A stretch of 64,000 nucleotides of DNA from Xanthomonas fragariae (GTDB taxonomy: Bacteria > Pseudomonadota > Gammaproteobacteria > Xanthomonadales > Xanthomonadaceae): the NCBI RefSeq assembly GCF_017603965.1, contig NZ_CP071955.1:1488001-1552000 (forward strand), written 5' to 3'. The position numbers and the translations under genes were made by a program. A model generated the notes under the pieces. That model saw only the letters and a list, made by a program, of their open reading frames with translations. It ran no database searches and was not told where the DNA came from. Shown piece by piece: positions 19,101-27,647 of this stretch; positions within the stretch are counted from its first letter, which is position 1, and every line of letters begins with the position of its first letter.

Positions 19101-19336
19101 ATTACACCCTGCAACGCACCGACAAGCAACTGCTGCTGCAACTGCAGCCAGGCTTGATCTTGCCGCCGGGCGGCGTGGTGTTTCCTTGGCCATACCAAGG
19201 CGCGCCGGGCAAGGCCAGCATCAACGGTGAGTCGGCTGAGTGGCATAACGGTGAGTTACGCATCCAGCAACTGCCGGCCAATGTGCAGATCGATGTGCCC
19301 AGCGCGGTGCGGCGCGCCGAGCGCGCCACGCAATGA
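16172..19336 (+). CDS. Large exported glycosidase: discoidin-like plus six-hairpin domain
   Basis: A protein of about 1054 residues. ATG 16172 leads into a signal peptide (IRAVLAMAAIASVAGVAQA); GTG 16163, overlapping the permease stop, is an alternative. Residues about 25-180 form a beta-sandwich resembling carbohydrate-binding modules. Residues about 200-305 look like an F5/8 type C (discoidin) domain (VREFGGAVVQW, YLRFDLKDG). The C-terminal half is an (alpha/alpha)6 domain like glycogen-debranching or amylo-alpha-1,6-glucosidase families: SRSWIRDGAMISEGLLRLGH near 615 and ADGMVPCCVDDRGSDPVPENDSHGEL near 650. As last gene of the locus it likely trims oligosaccharides in the periplasm before uptake. 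The exact GH family is not assigned. Confidence 0.8.
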   Translation: MIRAVLAMAAIASVAGVAQAQERMLDGLDDIGAWRLVVSNQVSGSLRPVATTSGGHALCLDYNFNGVSGYVGIRRNLPIEYPENYRIGFALRGESPSNDLQLKLIDASGDNVWWVNRPGFNFPKNWTTVSYRKRSIGKAWGPGQDKQLRSSADVEFTIYNKVGGKGTVCFDRLTLTPLAPEDTSPLKAEAITDTAPALEQRLADGKTDTFWLSGAVKQQTVTLDLGKVREFGGAVVQWVPGLQASQYTVRASSDGRGWRDLRTITAGAGAGGTDWLALPDTEARYLRFDLKDGPNWRYGIKEVQLQPLAFAATPNDFIKSLAAQMPRGSYPRGFAGEQPYWTILGLDGGTEHGLISEDGAVEVGKGGFSIEPFVVTGGKLLHWSDVSSEQSLQEDYLPIPSVDWHHDLLNLRVTAFVQGTPDQAQLVARYQLHNTGKQARDFTLALAVRPFQVNPPAQFLNTLGGVSRIEQLAVDGAQVSVNGKPRVFAAQRPDGGFASAFDSGMDVSHLTAATPPTITQVNDETGLASGVLLYRWKLQPGQRREVALVIPQTGTAQLPAGFDADTAQQQVAQQWRSKLDRVRISVPAEGKPMVDTLRTALAHMLISRIGPRLQPGTRSYSRSWIRDGAMISEGLLRLGHEDVVREYMDWFAPYQFADGMVPCCVDDRGSDPVPENDSHGELIFNIAEYYRYTGDKAFLEKMWPHVTGAYEYMEKLRASERTEDNFMRNPAFYGMMPVSISHEGYSAKPVHSYWDNFWALRGYKDAVILAGALDKPDDVTRFTAARDEFSGDLIASLGAAVRQHNLAFLPGSAEFGDFDATSTTIALAPGGEQQRLPQDLLTNTFERYWKEFSDRRDSKREWKDYTPYEWRNVAAFVRLGWRDRAWDATAFFFKDRAPQPWNQWAEVVSRTPRTPFFVGDLPHAWVASDFVRSVLDMFAYGREPDASLVIAAGTPTRWFEGKGIGIAELRTPYGRLNYTLQRTDKQLLLQLQPGLILPPGGVVFPWPYQGAPGKASINGESAEWHNGELRIQQLPANVQIDVPSAVRRAERATQ

Positions 19337-19399
19337 GTGATGTGGCGTGTGGCCGAGCCGTCCGCACGACGTGTTGCGCCCATGCGTACACGCCGTCCT

Positions 19400-20110
19400 G
19401 CTGCTGAGTGCGTCTGTGCCGACGAGTTGTTTGGTTCGCGACTGGAGAAGCAGATCGACCTGCGTTATCCGCTGGCGCAATTGAGCCAACGGCTGCCATG
19501 GGCTGCGTAGGAACAGGCGCTTTTGCCGCGCTTGCCGGCCACTGCGGCCGCTGGCGGTCGTCCCGCACTGCCAGTGTGTTTGATGGCAGGTTTGCTGTAT
19601 CTCAAGCATGCCTACGACCTGTCCGATGAAGCGGTCTGCGAACGGTGCCTGGAAAATCCGTATCGGCAGTTCTTCGCATGCGCTGGAAGTGGGCTGCATC
19701 GGCAAGGGCAAAGCACCTCAGCCGTACGCATTCGGCGTCAAGGTCGGGATTGCGGTCAGCGCCTGCAAGGGCTCGATCGTGTGAGCGCGCAGTTTTCCGG
19801 GCAACCCGAGCAACTGGAGCAGACGCGCGGTTTGCTGCGGGATCTGGGCATCCAACCAACCGTGGCGATCGTGGATCTGGGCGATCGCGGGCGCTAGGTC
19901 GGTGGCGTGCAGGTGCTCGATCATGGCAAGGCCAAGACCCTGACGCGACGGCCATGGCGCTGGATCAAACGATGTCAGGTAGTGGAACCGGTGATCGGAC
20001 ATCTGAAAGAAGACTGCCGGCTGCGTCGTTGCAGGCTCAAAGGCGCTCAAGGCGATGTGCTGCACGTGCTTGGTTGCGCCGCCGGCTACAAGCTGCGTTG
20101 GCCAGGGCGA
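19400..20110 (+). pseudogene. IS5-type transposase relic A (internally deleted)
   Basis: Pieces of one transposase lie in different frames. The N-terminal part (ADELFGSRLEKQIDLRYPLAQLSQRLPW, then MAGLLYLKHAYDLSDEAVCERCLENPY) spans about 19407-19670. After a deletion come QPTVAIVDLGDRGR and the C-terminal VEPVIGHLKEDCRLRRC and GCAAGYKLRW segments, up to about 20105. Several stops interrupt it. The same transposase type, also broken, recurs at 48881-49137 and 50294-50880. Terminal repeats were not identified. Confidence 0.8.
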
Positions 20111-20168
20111 AAGTTACGAGCGTGCATCGCAACAGCGACAGCAAGGTCAGCGCCTTGAACGTGCGCAC

Positions 20169-21389
20169 TCACCCATGCAAGCGCTGAAAAATCTGCACGC
20201 CTGCCAACCCCACACCGGCCATGCTGCCGAAGTTGGTCAACAGGAACGTCAGCACCACACGCGACACGCGATTGCGGTACCAACCGCGCAGCGTCTGCGC
20301 ATCGTCGCGTAGCGACAGGAAGTCGCCATAGGCCGGCTTGCGCATATGCACCTCGACCAGCGCGGCGAACGCGCCGGTCGGCACGCTCAAGCGGAATGGT
20401 TTGAATGGCGCCACCGCGGCGGCGGTAAGAATGCTCAGCGGGTGGCTGCCGGCCAATAAACAGCCCAGCGCGGCCAGGCCGCCGGTATACATCGCCCACT
20501 GCAACAGCAGGTCAGTGCCCATGCTCATGCCGCCGCGCCAGAAGCCAATCGCGATGCCGGCGATGACGACGGTCAGAATGCCCAGCGTGATCCACGGAAC
20601 GCGTTTGCGCTGCTGCACGTATTCCAACGACTCGCGCAGCGGGCCGGGTGCATCGGTGTCCTGTTCCAGATGCTGCGCCAGGCCGGCCAGATGCCCGGCA
20701 CCAACGACCGCTAATACTTCGTGCTGGCCGGCAGTGGCTTCTTCGCGCAGACGCGTGGCCATGTATTGATCGCGCTCGGTAATCACGGTCTCGTACAACT
20801 CCGGGCTTTCGCTGGCGAAGTCGCCGAAGCTCGCTTCCAGCATGTCGCCTTGCTTGAGCTTTTCGATTTCTTCCTCGCCCACCTCATCGGCCGCAAACAG
20901 GCCGCCGAGCAAGCCGCCGGCCAACTTCATCTTGCCGAAGAACCCAAGCCGCCCGGACGCACGCTTGAAGGTCAGGCCGACCTCGCGATCGATCAGGTGC
21001 ACCGGCAAGCCTTGCGCGCGTGCCATATTCACCGCTTCCTTCAACTCCGCGCCCGGCTCGATACCGAGCTGCTTGGCCAGGCGGCGCTGATAGGCAGCCA
21101 GTGCCAGGTTCGCGGCAAACAAGGCCACGCGGCCCTTGCGGATCACCTGCACCAGATCCAGGCGGGCGAGGGCGTCCGGGTCGCTTAGCGCTTGTAGACG
21201 TTGCGCATCCAGCTCGACCGCCACCGCGTCGTAGCGTCCGCTGCCGATTGCCCGTTGCACTGCGGCCACACTGGCCAGCGACACGTGCGCAGTGCCGAGC
21301 AAGGTATAGCGCACGCCATCGCGTTCGACGATGCGGTGCGGCTGGCCGGACAGCGCATCGTCCAGAACGTAGGTGGTCTGCTCAGTCAT
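20169..21389 (-). CDS. TraB-family (TraB/PrgY-like) membrane protein
   Basis: The start ATG 21389 (MTEQTTYVLDDALSGQPHRI) gives 406 residues. The TraB/PrgY/GumN-type core includes LLGTAHVSLASVAAVQRAI near residue 32, YDAVAVELDAQRLQAL, and GAGHLAGLAQHL near 225. The last 150 residues carry several hydrophobic segments (ITLGILTVVIAGIAIGFW and others), so it is anchored in the inner membrane. TraB-domain proteins are thought to be metal-dependent peptidase-like or peptide-binding factors; the role here is unknown. The gene begins 5 bp after the GNAT gene and ends a leftward cluster with aguB. Confidence 0.85.
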   Translation of the reverse strand: MTEQTTYVLDDALSGQPHRIVERDGVRYTLLGTAHVSLASVAAVQRAIGSGRYDAVAVELDAQRLQALSDPDALARLDLVQVIRKGRVALFAANLALAAYQRRLAKQLGIEPGAELKEAVNMARAQGLPVHLIDREVGLTFKRASGRLGFFGKMKLAGGLLGGLFAADEVGEEEIEKLKQGDMLEASFGDFASESPELYETVITERDQYMATRLREEATAGQHEVLAVVGAGHLAGLAQHLEQDTDAPGPLRESLEYVQQRKRVPWITLGILTVVIAGIAIGFWRGGMSMGTDLLLQWAMYTGGLAALGCLLAGSHPLSILTAAAVAPFKPFRLSVPTGAFAALVEVHMRKPAYGDFLSLRDDAQTLRGWYRNRVSRVVLTFLLTNFGSMAGVGLAGVQIFQRLHG

Positions 21390-21393
21390 GGGG

Positions 21394-21921
21394 TCATTCA
21401 TCAGAAGAAGGGGCGGTGTCACCTGGGCCTAGCGGGCGTTGCATTTGCACGCTGTCCAACCAGCGGCCATGCTTGCGGTCGATTCCGGTGAACACTCCGA
21501 CCGTGCGAAAACCAAAACGTTCATGCAGCCGTCGCGATGCCTGATTACCGGCATCGCCGATCACCGCAATCATCTGCCGATAGCCGCGCTGCTCACACTG
21601 CGCAATCAGCTCGCCCAGCAAGGCCTTGCCGATGCCACGGCCTTGCATGTCGGCTGCAAGATAGATCGAGTTCTCGACGGTGAAGCGATAACCCGTGCGC
21701 GCTCGAAACGCACTGGCATAGGCGTAGCCAACCACCGCAACATCGTATTCGGCGACCAGATACGGGTAACCAGCCTCTACGATCGTACGCACGCGGGCGC
21801 GCATCTTATCGCTCGACGGCGCACTGTATTCGTAGGTGTTCACCCCGGCGATCTGCTCCGCATAGATCGCGGTGATCGCCGGGATGTCCGCATCGCGGAC
21901 TTCGCGCACGTCGACAGGCAT
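21394..21921 (-). CDS. GNAT family N-acetyltransferase
   Basis: A 175-residue acetyltransferase of the phosphinothricin-acetyltransferase-like subgroup. ATG 21921 (MPVDVREVRDADIPAITAIY) lies 5 bp after aguB. The N-terminal motif EQIAGVNTYEYSAPSSDKM, the aromatic YPYLVAEYDVAVVGYAYASAF strand and the acetyl-CoA-binding loop ADMQGRGIGKALLGELI are all present. A C-terminal VGVFTGIDRKHGRWLDSVQMQRPL completes the fold. Position next to agmatine/putrescine genes invites an amine substrate, but the subgroup also acetylates amino acid analogues, so the substrate is open. Confidence 0.9.
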   Translation of the reverse strand: MPVDVREVRDADIPAITAIYAEQIAGVNTYEYSAPSSDKMRARVRTIVEAGYPYLVAEYDVAVVGYAYASAFRARTGYRFTVENSIYLAADMQGRGIGKALLGELIAQCEQRGYRQMIAVIGDAGNQASRRLHERFGFRTVGVFTGIDRKHGRWLDSVQMQRPLGPGDTAPSSDE

Positions 21922-21925
21922 GCGG

Positions 21926-22810
21926 TTAGTCGATGTAGCGCTTGAGCAGATCGCCGTACGCATCGATGCGGCGATCGCGCAGGAACGGCCAGATGCGGCG
22001 CACATGCTCGCTGCGCTGCAGATCGACATCGCAGACCAGCACGGTCGGGTCCTGCCCGGCTTCGGCAATGAACTCGCCCTGCGGCCCCACCACATGGCTG
22101 TTGCCCCAGAACTGGATGCCCGATGCACCCATCGGTGACGGTTCGTGGCCCACGCGGTTGCACGACAGCACCGGCACACCGTTGGCAATGGCATGGCCGC
22201 GGTGGCTAAGCACCCACGCATCGCGCTGCCGTTCCTGCTCGGGCTGCTCGTCGTCGGGATCCCAGCCGATTGCGGTGGGGTAAATCAACAGTTCCGCACC
22301 GGCCAGCGCCATCAGGCGCGCAGCTTCGGGGTACCACTGATCCCAGCACACCAGCACGCCGAGACGACCGACCGATGTATCGATCGGCGTGAAGCCCAGA
22401 TCGCCCGGCGTAAAATAGAACTTCTCGTAGAAGCCCGGATCGTCGGGGATATGCATCTTGCGGTATTTGCCGAGCAGGCGGCCGTCCTTCTCCAATACCA
22501 CCGCCGTGTTGTGATACAGGCCGGCGGCGCGTCGCTCGAATAACGACGCCACCAGCACCACGCCGTGCTGTTTGGCCAGTGCGCCCAGACGCTCGGTGCT
22601 TGGGCCAGGAATCGGTTCGGCCAGGTCGAATTCGTCCACCGACTCGTGCTGACAGAAATACGCGCCGTTGTGCAGTTCCTGCAGCAATACCAACTTGGCG
22701 CCCTGCGCGGCGGCTTCGGCCACGCGCGAGGCGATGACGGCCAGATTGGCCGTAGCGTCGCCGTGGTTGCGCTCCTGGATCAGCGCGACGGGAAGGAGAG
22801 GACGGGTCAT
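21926..22810 (-). CDS. aguB: N-carbamoylputrescine amidase
   Basis: A 294-residue nitrilase-superfamily enzyme that hydrolyses N-carbamoylputrescine to putrescine, CO2 and ammonia. The catalytic triad is visible: Glu in LLQELHNGAYFC near residue 44, Lys in KYRKMHIPDDPGFYEK near 118, and Cys in LGVLVCWDQWYPEAARL near 155. The PTAIGWDPDD and GQDPTVLVCDVDL segments match this subfamily. Together with aguA 77 bp upstream it completes arginine-decarboxylase-dependent putrescine formation from agmatine. Confidence 0.95.
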   Translation of the reverse strand: MTRPLLPVALIQERNHGDATANLAVIASRVAEAAAQGAKLVLLQELHNGAYFCQHESVDEFDLAEPIPGPSTERLGALAKQHGVVLVASLFERRAAGLYHNTAVVLEKDGRLLGKYRKMHIPDDPGFYEKFYFTPGDLGFTPIDTSVGRLGVLVCWDQWYPEAARLMALAGAELLIYPTAIGWDPDDEQPEQERQRDAWVLSHRGHAIANGVPVLSCNRVGHEPSPMGASGIQFWGNSHVVGPQGEFIAEAGQDPTVLVCDVDLQRSEHVRRIWPFLRDRRIDAYGDLLKRYID

Positions 22811-22887
22811 GGCAGCATCCGACTAGGTGGCACGCAGGTTAGCGTGCCATGGCATAACACCGGCCTGCCGGCCGGAACAGAAGCGGC

Positions 22888-23922
22888 TCATGCGGCCAGC
22901 AGGCCGGCGGGCAATTGCATGGTCAGGCAGTGCAGGCTGCCGTTCTGCCAGATCAGTGGACGGCACGGCACCGGCACGATTTCGTGCTGCGGAAACGCCT
23001 CGGCCAGCACGGCCTGGGCGGCCGCATCGGCGGGATCGCCGTAGGCCGGCATCAGCACCGCACCGTTGACGATCAGGAAGTTGGCATACGACGCCGCCAG
23101 ACGACGGCCGTGGTCGAGAATCGGCTCGGCCCACGGCAGCACGAACAGGCGGTACGGCTGCCCATCGGCCTTGCGCAGCGCAGCCAGCTCGGCACCCATC
23201 GCCTGCAATTCGCTGTAATGCGAATCGGTAGGCACATCGCAGCCCTGATAGACGATCGCCTCCGGGCCGGCAAAGCGCGCCAGCGTATCGATATGCGCGT
23301 CGGTGTCGTCGCCTTCCAGATAGCCATGATCCAGCCACAACACCCGTTCCTGCGACAACCACGCCGCAAGATCTGCGCTAAGCGATTCGCGCGTGCGCTG
23401 CGGATGCCTCTCGTGCAGGCACTTCCAGGTGGTCAGCAGCGTGCCTGCACCATCTGTCTCGATCGCACCGCCTTCAAGCGCAAAGTCGATGGTCTGCACC
23501 GACGCCGGCACGAACACCTGCGCCGCCTCCAGCGAGGCCACCAATTGGTCGTCCAGGCTCGCTTCGAACTTGCCGCCCCAACCGGTGAAACGGAAATCCA
23601 TCAGCCGGAAGCCACCATCCTGACGCAGCGTGATCGGGCCGGAGTCGCGCAGCCAAGTGTCGTTGTAGGCCGCGACAACGAAGTGCACGCGCTCCATGTT
23701 CACCCGCGCTGAACGCAGCCGCGCCTCGGCATAGATTTGCAGATCGTCATCGGCCACGCAGATGATCACCGGCTCGAAACGGGAGATTGCCATCATCAGC
23801 GCGATGTAGGTCTCTTCCACCTCGGCCAGACGCTCGGCCCAATCGGTGCCCGCATGTGGCCACGCAATCAACACGGCGGCTTGAGGTTCCCACTCGGCGG
23901 GAAAGCGAACACTGTCGGTCAT
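22888..23922 (-). CDS. aguA: Agmatine deiminase
   Basis: A 344-residue enzyme converting agmatine to N-carbamoylputrescine. Start ATG 23922 (MTDSVRFPAEWEPQAAVLIAWPH) matches the family N-terminus; the upstream ATG 9 bp earlier is possible. Family motifs are NDTWLRDSGPITL, the metal-free guanidino-binding segment DFALEGGAIETDGAGTLLTT, LDHGYLEGDDTDAHIDTL, and the catalytic cysteine in QNGSLHCLTMQ near the C-terminus. Size and motifs are standard for the pentein (GME) superfamily. Confidence 0.95.
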   Translation of the reverse strand: MTDSVRFPAEWEPQAAVLIAWPHAGTDWAERLAEVEETYIALMMAISRFEPVIICVADDDLQIYAEARLRSARVNMERVHFVVAAYNDTWLRDSGPITLRQDGGFRLMDFRFTGWGGKFEASLDDQLVASLEAAQVFVPASVQTIDFALEGGAIETDGAGTLLTTWKCLHERHPQRTRESLSADLAAWLSQERVLWLDHGYLEGDDTDAHIDTLARFAGPEAIVYQGCDVPTDSHYSELQAMGAELAALRKADGQPYRLFVLPWAEPILDHGRRLAASYANFLIVNGAVLMPAYGDPADAAAQAVLAEAFPQHEIVPVPCRPLIWQNGSLHCLTMQLPAGLLAA

Positions 23923-24120
23923 AACGAGCAACTACCTATCAATGCCAAGATAACGCCAGGCTGTTAACCAAATCCCCGCACATGGGTGTGCAGGCTTTAC
24001 AGAAGGTCCCGCATTGAATTGGATTCAGCGAGGGACTAGTAGTGAACCGGCTCTCACGAATCCAGTGCGTCAAACCCCTGTTGCAAGAACCTAATTAAAT
24101 AAACCGCTCAAATACCCAAC

Positions 24121-24450
24121 TCACCTGATCGGCGGCTTCGGCCCGATCTCGTTGGCATCGGCCTGATTGGCCACCACGTCGATCACCCGGCTTTTTTCGA
24201 AGTACACGGTGAATGCCGGATACACCCAGCGATGGATCGTTGGCCACTGGCGCTTTTGACCACCGCGCGGATCGAGTTTTTCCTGTGGCGCGCCGTAACG
24301 GCCTTCGACCTGACTCATGCTGTCGCCGCGGAAGGGCAGGGCAGCGGCGGGCTTCTGCTGTGCACGATCGACCAACAGCGTCTCGGCCGAAGCAACGGCA
24401 CTGATCCCCATCAGCGCGATCAGCGATAGGACAAACAATCGGTTGCGCAT
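24121..24450 (-). CDS. Small exported protein of unknown function
   Basis: From ATG 24450 the product has 109 residues with signal peptide MRNRLFVLSLIALMGISAVA ending SAE. The mature part contains GDSMSQVEGRYGAPQEKLDPRG and HRWVYPAFTVYFEKSRVIDVVAN. This layout (a 'G-DSM-V-xxxGxP' turn and a short beta-sheet) recalls small SmpA/OmlA-like lipoprotein domains, but there is no lipobox. It is conserved-looking and probably periplasmic; no function can be stated. Confidence 0.75.
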   Translation of the reverse strand: MRNRLFVLSLIALMGISAVASAETLLVDRAQQKPAAALPFRGDSMSQVEGRYGAPQEKLDPRGGQKRQWPTIHRWVYPAFTVYFEKSRVIDVVANQADANEIGPKPPIR

Positions 24451-24649
24451 GTCATCTACTCTCCAGCGGACAAGATTTGGAAGGTGATTACAGCAAAAAA
24501 CCAAGACAGACGTGGCCGCCAAGTCCGTTTATCGAAGCGGTGTTGGGCTTCCGCCAGGTCGGCCTACTCAGAGCGGGCCAAGCCATGGCTAGTAGCCCAA
24601 GCGCACCACAGCCTGCATGCAGCAATAGCCGGCGTGAAGCATCGACCAA

Positions 24650-24672
24650 GAAAAAACCGCCCGGAGGCGGCT
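24650..24672 (-). terminator. Intrinsic terminator after rpmJ
   Basis: On the minus strand a GCCGCC/GGCGGT hairpin with loop TCCG is followed by a run of six T. It lies about 27 bp after the rpmJ stop codon and fits a classical rho-independent terminator. Confidence 0.85.
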
Positions 24673-24698
24673 TTCTCGGGTCTTGCCACGGCGCCGGC

Positions 24699-24824
24699 TT
24701 AGCGCTGACGTGCCTTGAAGCGAGGGTTCGACTTGCAGATAACGAAGATCTTACCGTGGCGGGTGACCACCTTGCAGTCAGGGTGACGGGTCTTTGCAGA
24801 TTTTAGTGAAGACAGAACTTTCAT
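24699..24824 (-). CDS. rpmJ: 50S ribosomal protein L36, zinc-free type
   Basis: A 41-residue protein, [20 protein letters not shown] continuing to NPRFKARQR. It matches the alternative L36 paralogue (YkgO type), which keeps HPDC and [10 protein letters not shown] but lacks the four-ligand zinc knuckle of the standard L36; only Cys17 and Cys30 are present. L36 sits in the large-subunit core near 23S rRNA helices. The gene is transcribed alone, leftward, divergent from cmk, with its own terminator. In other bacteria this form replaces zinc-L36 under zinc limitation, but no Zur box was recognised here. Confidence 0.93.
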   Translation of the reverse strand: MKVLSSLKSAKTRHPDCKVVTRHGKIFVICKSNPRFKARQR

Positions 24825-25005
24825 GGCATACCTCGGCGTAAACAGCTTGGATTAGATGAGTATAGAGTGCCCACGGTCGAGGGCGCACCAGTAAGCTTGT
24901 AAGCAGGAAATTTTAACCGGCTTTTCGTCATGCTTTCAAGTGGTTGCATCTGAATCGCAGCGGGCGGCGCTACACTACGGCTTGATGACCTTACCGGAAA
25001 CCTGA

Positions 25006-25689
25006 ATGACCGACCTTTCGCCCGTCCTCACCATCGATGGTCCATCCGGTGCCGGCAAGGGGACCGTGAGCCGGATCGTGGCTGCACGGTTGGGCTGGCA
25101 CTACCTCGATTCGGGCGCACTGTATCGCGCGGTCGGCGTGTCGGCGAGCTGGGCCAATCTGGACGTGTCCGACCCGGCGGCGCTGGTGCGCTGCACCTTC
25201 GATACCAAAGTGGAGTTCGACGATGCGGGCGATGCCGGGCTGCGGGTATTGGTCAACGGAGTGGATGCAACCAGGGAATTGCGCCTGGAAACCACCGGTG
25301 CGCTGGCTTCGGCGATTGCCGCCATTCCAGAGGTGCGCAGCGCCCTGAAAGAGCGTCAACGTGCATTCAGACGGGCGCCCGGATTGGTCGCGGATGGCCG
25401 CGACATGGGTACGGTGATCTTCCCCGACGCTGCCCTCAAGGTGTTTTTAACCGCCAGTGCCGAAGAACGTGCGGGCCGTCGCCATAAACAGTTGATGGAA
25501 AAGGGTGTTTCGGTTACCTTTGGCGATGTGCTACGCGAGACTATGGCCCGCGATGCACGTGATGCGCAGCGGGTGGTGGCGCCATTACGGGCGGCCCAAG
25601 AAGCCGTGCTGATCGATACTAGTGGAATGGGAATCGAGGATGTCGTCAAGCGTGTGGTTGGGTTGTTGACAGACCGCACGCCGTCGTAA
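25006..25689 (+). CDS. cmk: Cytidylate kinase
   Basis: A 227-residue enzyme phosphorylating CMP and dCMP with ATP. The P-loop is [17 protein letters not shown] at residues 8-24, followed by [12 protein letters not shown]. The CMP-binding part includes [36 protein letters not shown], and the lid [16 protein letters not shown]. Length is standard. cmk-rpsA-ihfB is the usual gammaproteobacterial order and holds here. Confidence 0.96.
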   Translation: MTDLSPVLTIDGPSGAGKGTVSRIVAARLGWHYLDSGALYRAVGVSASWANLDVSDPAALVRCTFDTKVEFDDAGDAGLRVLVNGVDATRELRLETTGALASAIAAIPEVRSALKERQRAFRRAPGLVADGRDMGTVIFPDAALKVFLTASAEERAGRRHKQLMEKGVSVTFGDVLRETMARDARDAQRVVAPLRAAQEAVLIDTSGMGIEDVVKRVVGLLTDRTPS

Positions 25690-25873
25690 GCGTTCCGCAA
25701 GCGGGCCTGTCCCGCCGACCGCAATGCGTTCCAAAGCTCCGTTGCACATCCCGTGTGGCGGTTCTATGACTATTTAACCGACTCGCTTTCCGGAGTCGAT
25801 CAACAGGCTGGGCGGTTGCCATCTGTCGCAATCCGACGATCAACGCCCGTGTGTTCAACTGAGTAAAATTCAA

Positions 25874-27559
25874 ATGACAGAATCTTTTGCTGAACTGTTC
25901 GAAGCCAGTCAAACCAATCTGGCGAAGTTGAAGCCGGGCTCGATCGTCACTGGCACCGTGGTGGAAGTACGCGGCGACGTGGTGGTGATCAACGCTGGCT
26001 TGAAGTCCGAAGGCATCGTGCCGATCGAGCAGTTCCGTAATGACGCTGGCGAGATCGATGTTGGCGTAGGCGACCAGGTCAAGGTTGCCCTCGATTCCAT
26101 CGAGAATGGCTTTGGCGAGACCGTGCTGTCGCGCGAGAAAGCCAAGCGCGCAATGGTGTGGGACGAGCTGGAAGAGGCGTTGGAAAAGAACGAAACCATC
26201 ACCGGCCGCATCAGTGGCAAGGTCAAGGGTGGTTTCACCGTGGATATCAAGGATGTCCGCGCGTTCCTGCCTGGTTCGCTGGTGGATGTGCGCCCGGTGC
26301 GCGACCCGGCCTACCTGGAAGGCAAGGAACTTGAGTTCAAGCTGATCAAGCTGGACCGCAAGCGCAACAACGTGGTGGTTTCGCGTCGCGCAGTGGTCGA
26401 GAGCGAGCATTCGGAAGAGCGCGAGCAGCTGATGGACAAGCTGCAGGAAGGCGCGATCCTGAAGGGTGTCGTCAAGAACCTGACCGACTACGGCGCATTC
26501 GTGGACCTGGGCGGTATCGACGGCCTGCTGCACATCACCGACATGGCCTGGAAGCGCGTGCGCCATCCGTCCGAAGTCGTCAACGTTGGCGATGAGCTGG
26601 ACGTTCGCGTGCTGAAGTTCGATCGCGAGCGTAACCGCGTCAGCCTCGGCCTGAAGCAGCTGGGCGAAGATCCGTGGGACAACATCGCTCGTCGTTACCC
26701 GGCCAATAGCCGCGTGTTCGGCAAGGTCTCCAACGTTACCGATTACGGCGCATTCGTCGAGATCGAGCCGGGCGTCGAAGGTCTGGTGCACGTCTCCGAG
26801 ATGGATTGGACCAACAAGAACGTCAACCCGTCCAAGGTTGTGCAGGTGGGTGACGAAGTCGAAGTGATGGTGCTGGATGTCGACGAGGAGCGTCGCCGCA
26901 TCTCGCTGGGCATGAAGCAGGTTGCCGCCAATCCGTGGGAAACCTTCGCCGCTACCCACAAGAAGAACGACAAGGTGTCCGGTCAGATCAAGTCGATCAC
27001 CGACTTCGGCATCTTCATCGGTCTGGACGGCGGCATCGACGGTCTGGTTCACCTGTCAGACATCAGCTGGAACACCACCGGCGAAGATGTTGTGCGCAAC
27101 TATAAGAAGGGCGACACGCTGGAAGCTGTGGTGCTGGCAGTCGATCCGGAACGTGAGCGTATCAGTCTGGGCGTCAAGCAGCTGGAGCAGGATCCGTTCG
27201 GCCAGTACATGGCTTCCAACCCGAAGGGTTCGAAGGTCGAAGGCGTGGTCCGTGAAGTCGATGCCAAGGGCGCCATGATCGACTTGGCCGATGGCATAGA
27301 AGGCTACGTCGCTGCACGCGACATCGCCAACGAGCGTGTGGACGATGCGACCCAGCACCTGAAGGTCGGCGACAAGATCGAAGCCAAGTTCGTGGGCATG
27401 GACCGTAAGGGCCGCACCCTGCAGCTGTCGATCAAGGCCAAGGACGACGCCGAAATGCGCGAAACGCTGGAGGAATACCAGTCCTCCGCCGCATCCGGTG
27501 GCATGACTCAGTTGGGCGCGCTGCTGCGTGCACAGTTGAACAGCAACAAGTCCGAGTAA
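25874..27559 (+). CDS. rpsA: 30S ribosomal protein S1
   Basis: A 561-residue protein with six S1 (OB-fold) repeats. The first two are ribosome-binding type ([53 protein letters not shown]). Four mRNA-binding repeats follow, each with a [16 protein letters not shown] core near residues 195, 280, 370 and 455. S1 unwinds and docks mRNA leaders on the 30S subunit. The start at 25874 follows an A/T-rich leader (GAGTAAAATTCAA) that may allow autoregulation, as known for rpsA in E. coli. The coding sequence uses highly expressed-gene codons. Confidence 0.97.
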   Translation: MTESFAELFEASQTNLAKLKPGSIVTGTVVEVRGDVVVINAGLKSEGIVPIEQFRNDAGEIDVGVGDQVKVALDSIENGFGETVLSREKAKRAMVWDELEEALEKNETITGRISGKVKGGFTVDIKDVRAFLPGSLVDVRPVRDPAYLEGKELEFKLIKLDRKRNNVVVSRRAVVESEHSEEREQLMDKLQEGAILKGVVKNLTDYGAFVDLGGIDGLLHITDMAWKRVRHPSEVVNVGDELDVRVLKFDRERNRVSLGLKQLGEDPWDNIARRYPANSRVFGKVSNVTDYGAFVEIEPGVEGLVHVSEMDWTNKNVNPSKVVQVGDEVEVMVLDVDEERRRISLGMKQVAANPWETFAATHKKNDKVSGQIKSITDFGIFIGLDGGIDGLVHLSDISWNTTGEDVVRNYKKGDTLEAVVLAVDPERERISLGVKQLEQDPFGQYMASNPKGSKVEGVVREVDAKGAMIDLADGIEGYVAARDIANERVDDATQHLKVGDKIEAKFVGMDRKGRTLQLSIKAKDDAEMRETLEEYQSSAASGGMTQLGALLRAQLNSNKSE

Positions 27560-27587
27560 GCGCGTAGCGCTCGCAAGAGCGTGATGG

Positions 27588-27613
27588 ATCGGCCCGGGCT
27601 TGCCCGGGCCGAT
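27588..27613 (+). terminator. Strong hairpin between rpsA and ihfB
   Basis: A perfect 12-bp inverted repeat, ATCGGCCCGGGC then TT then its complement. It starts 29 bp after the rpsA stop and ends 34 bp before ihfB. No T-run follows, so it may act as an mRNA-stabilising structure or partial attenuator that lowers ihfB expression relative to rpsA. Confidence 0.65.
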
Positions 27614-27647
27614 TCCGATGTGTCAGTCGAAAAAAGCAAGTCTTCCC

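Noticed and set aside
25646..27052. Leftward 468-codon open frame
   Set aside because: Antisense to cmk and rpsA; composition mirrors the codons of S1 repeats.
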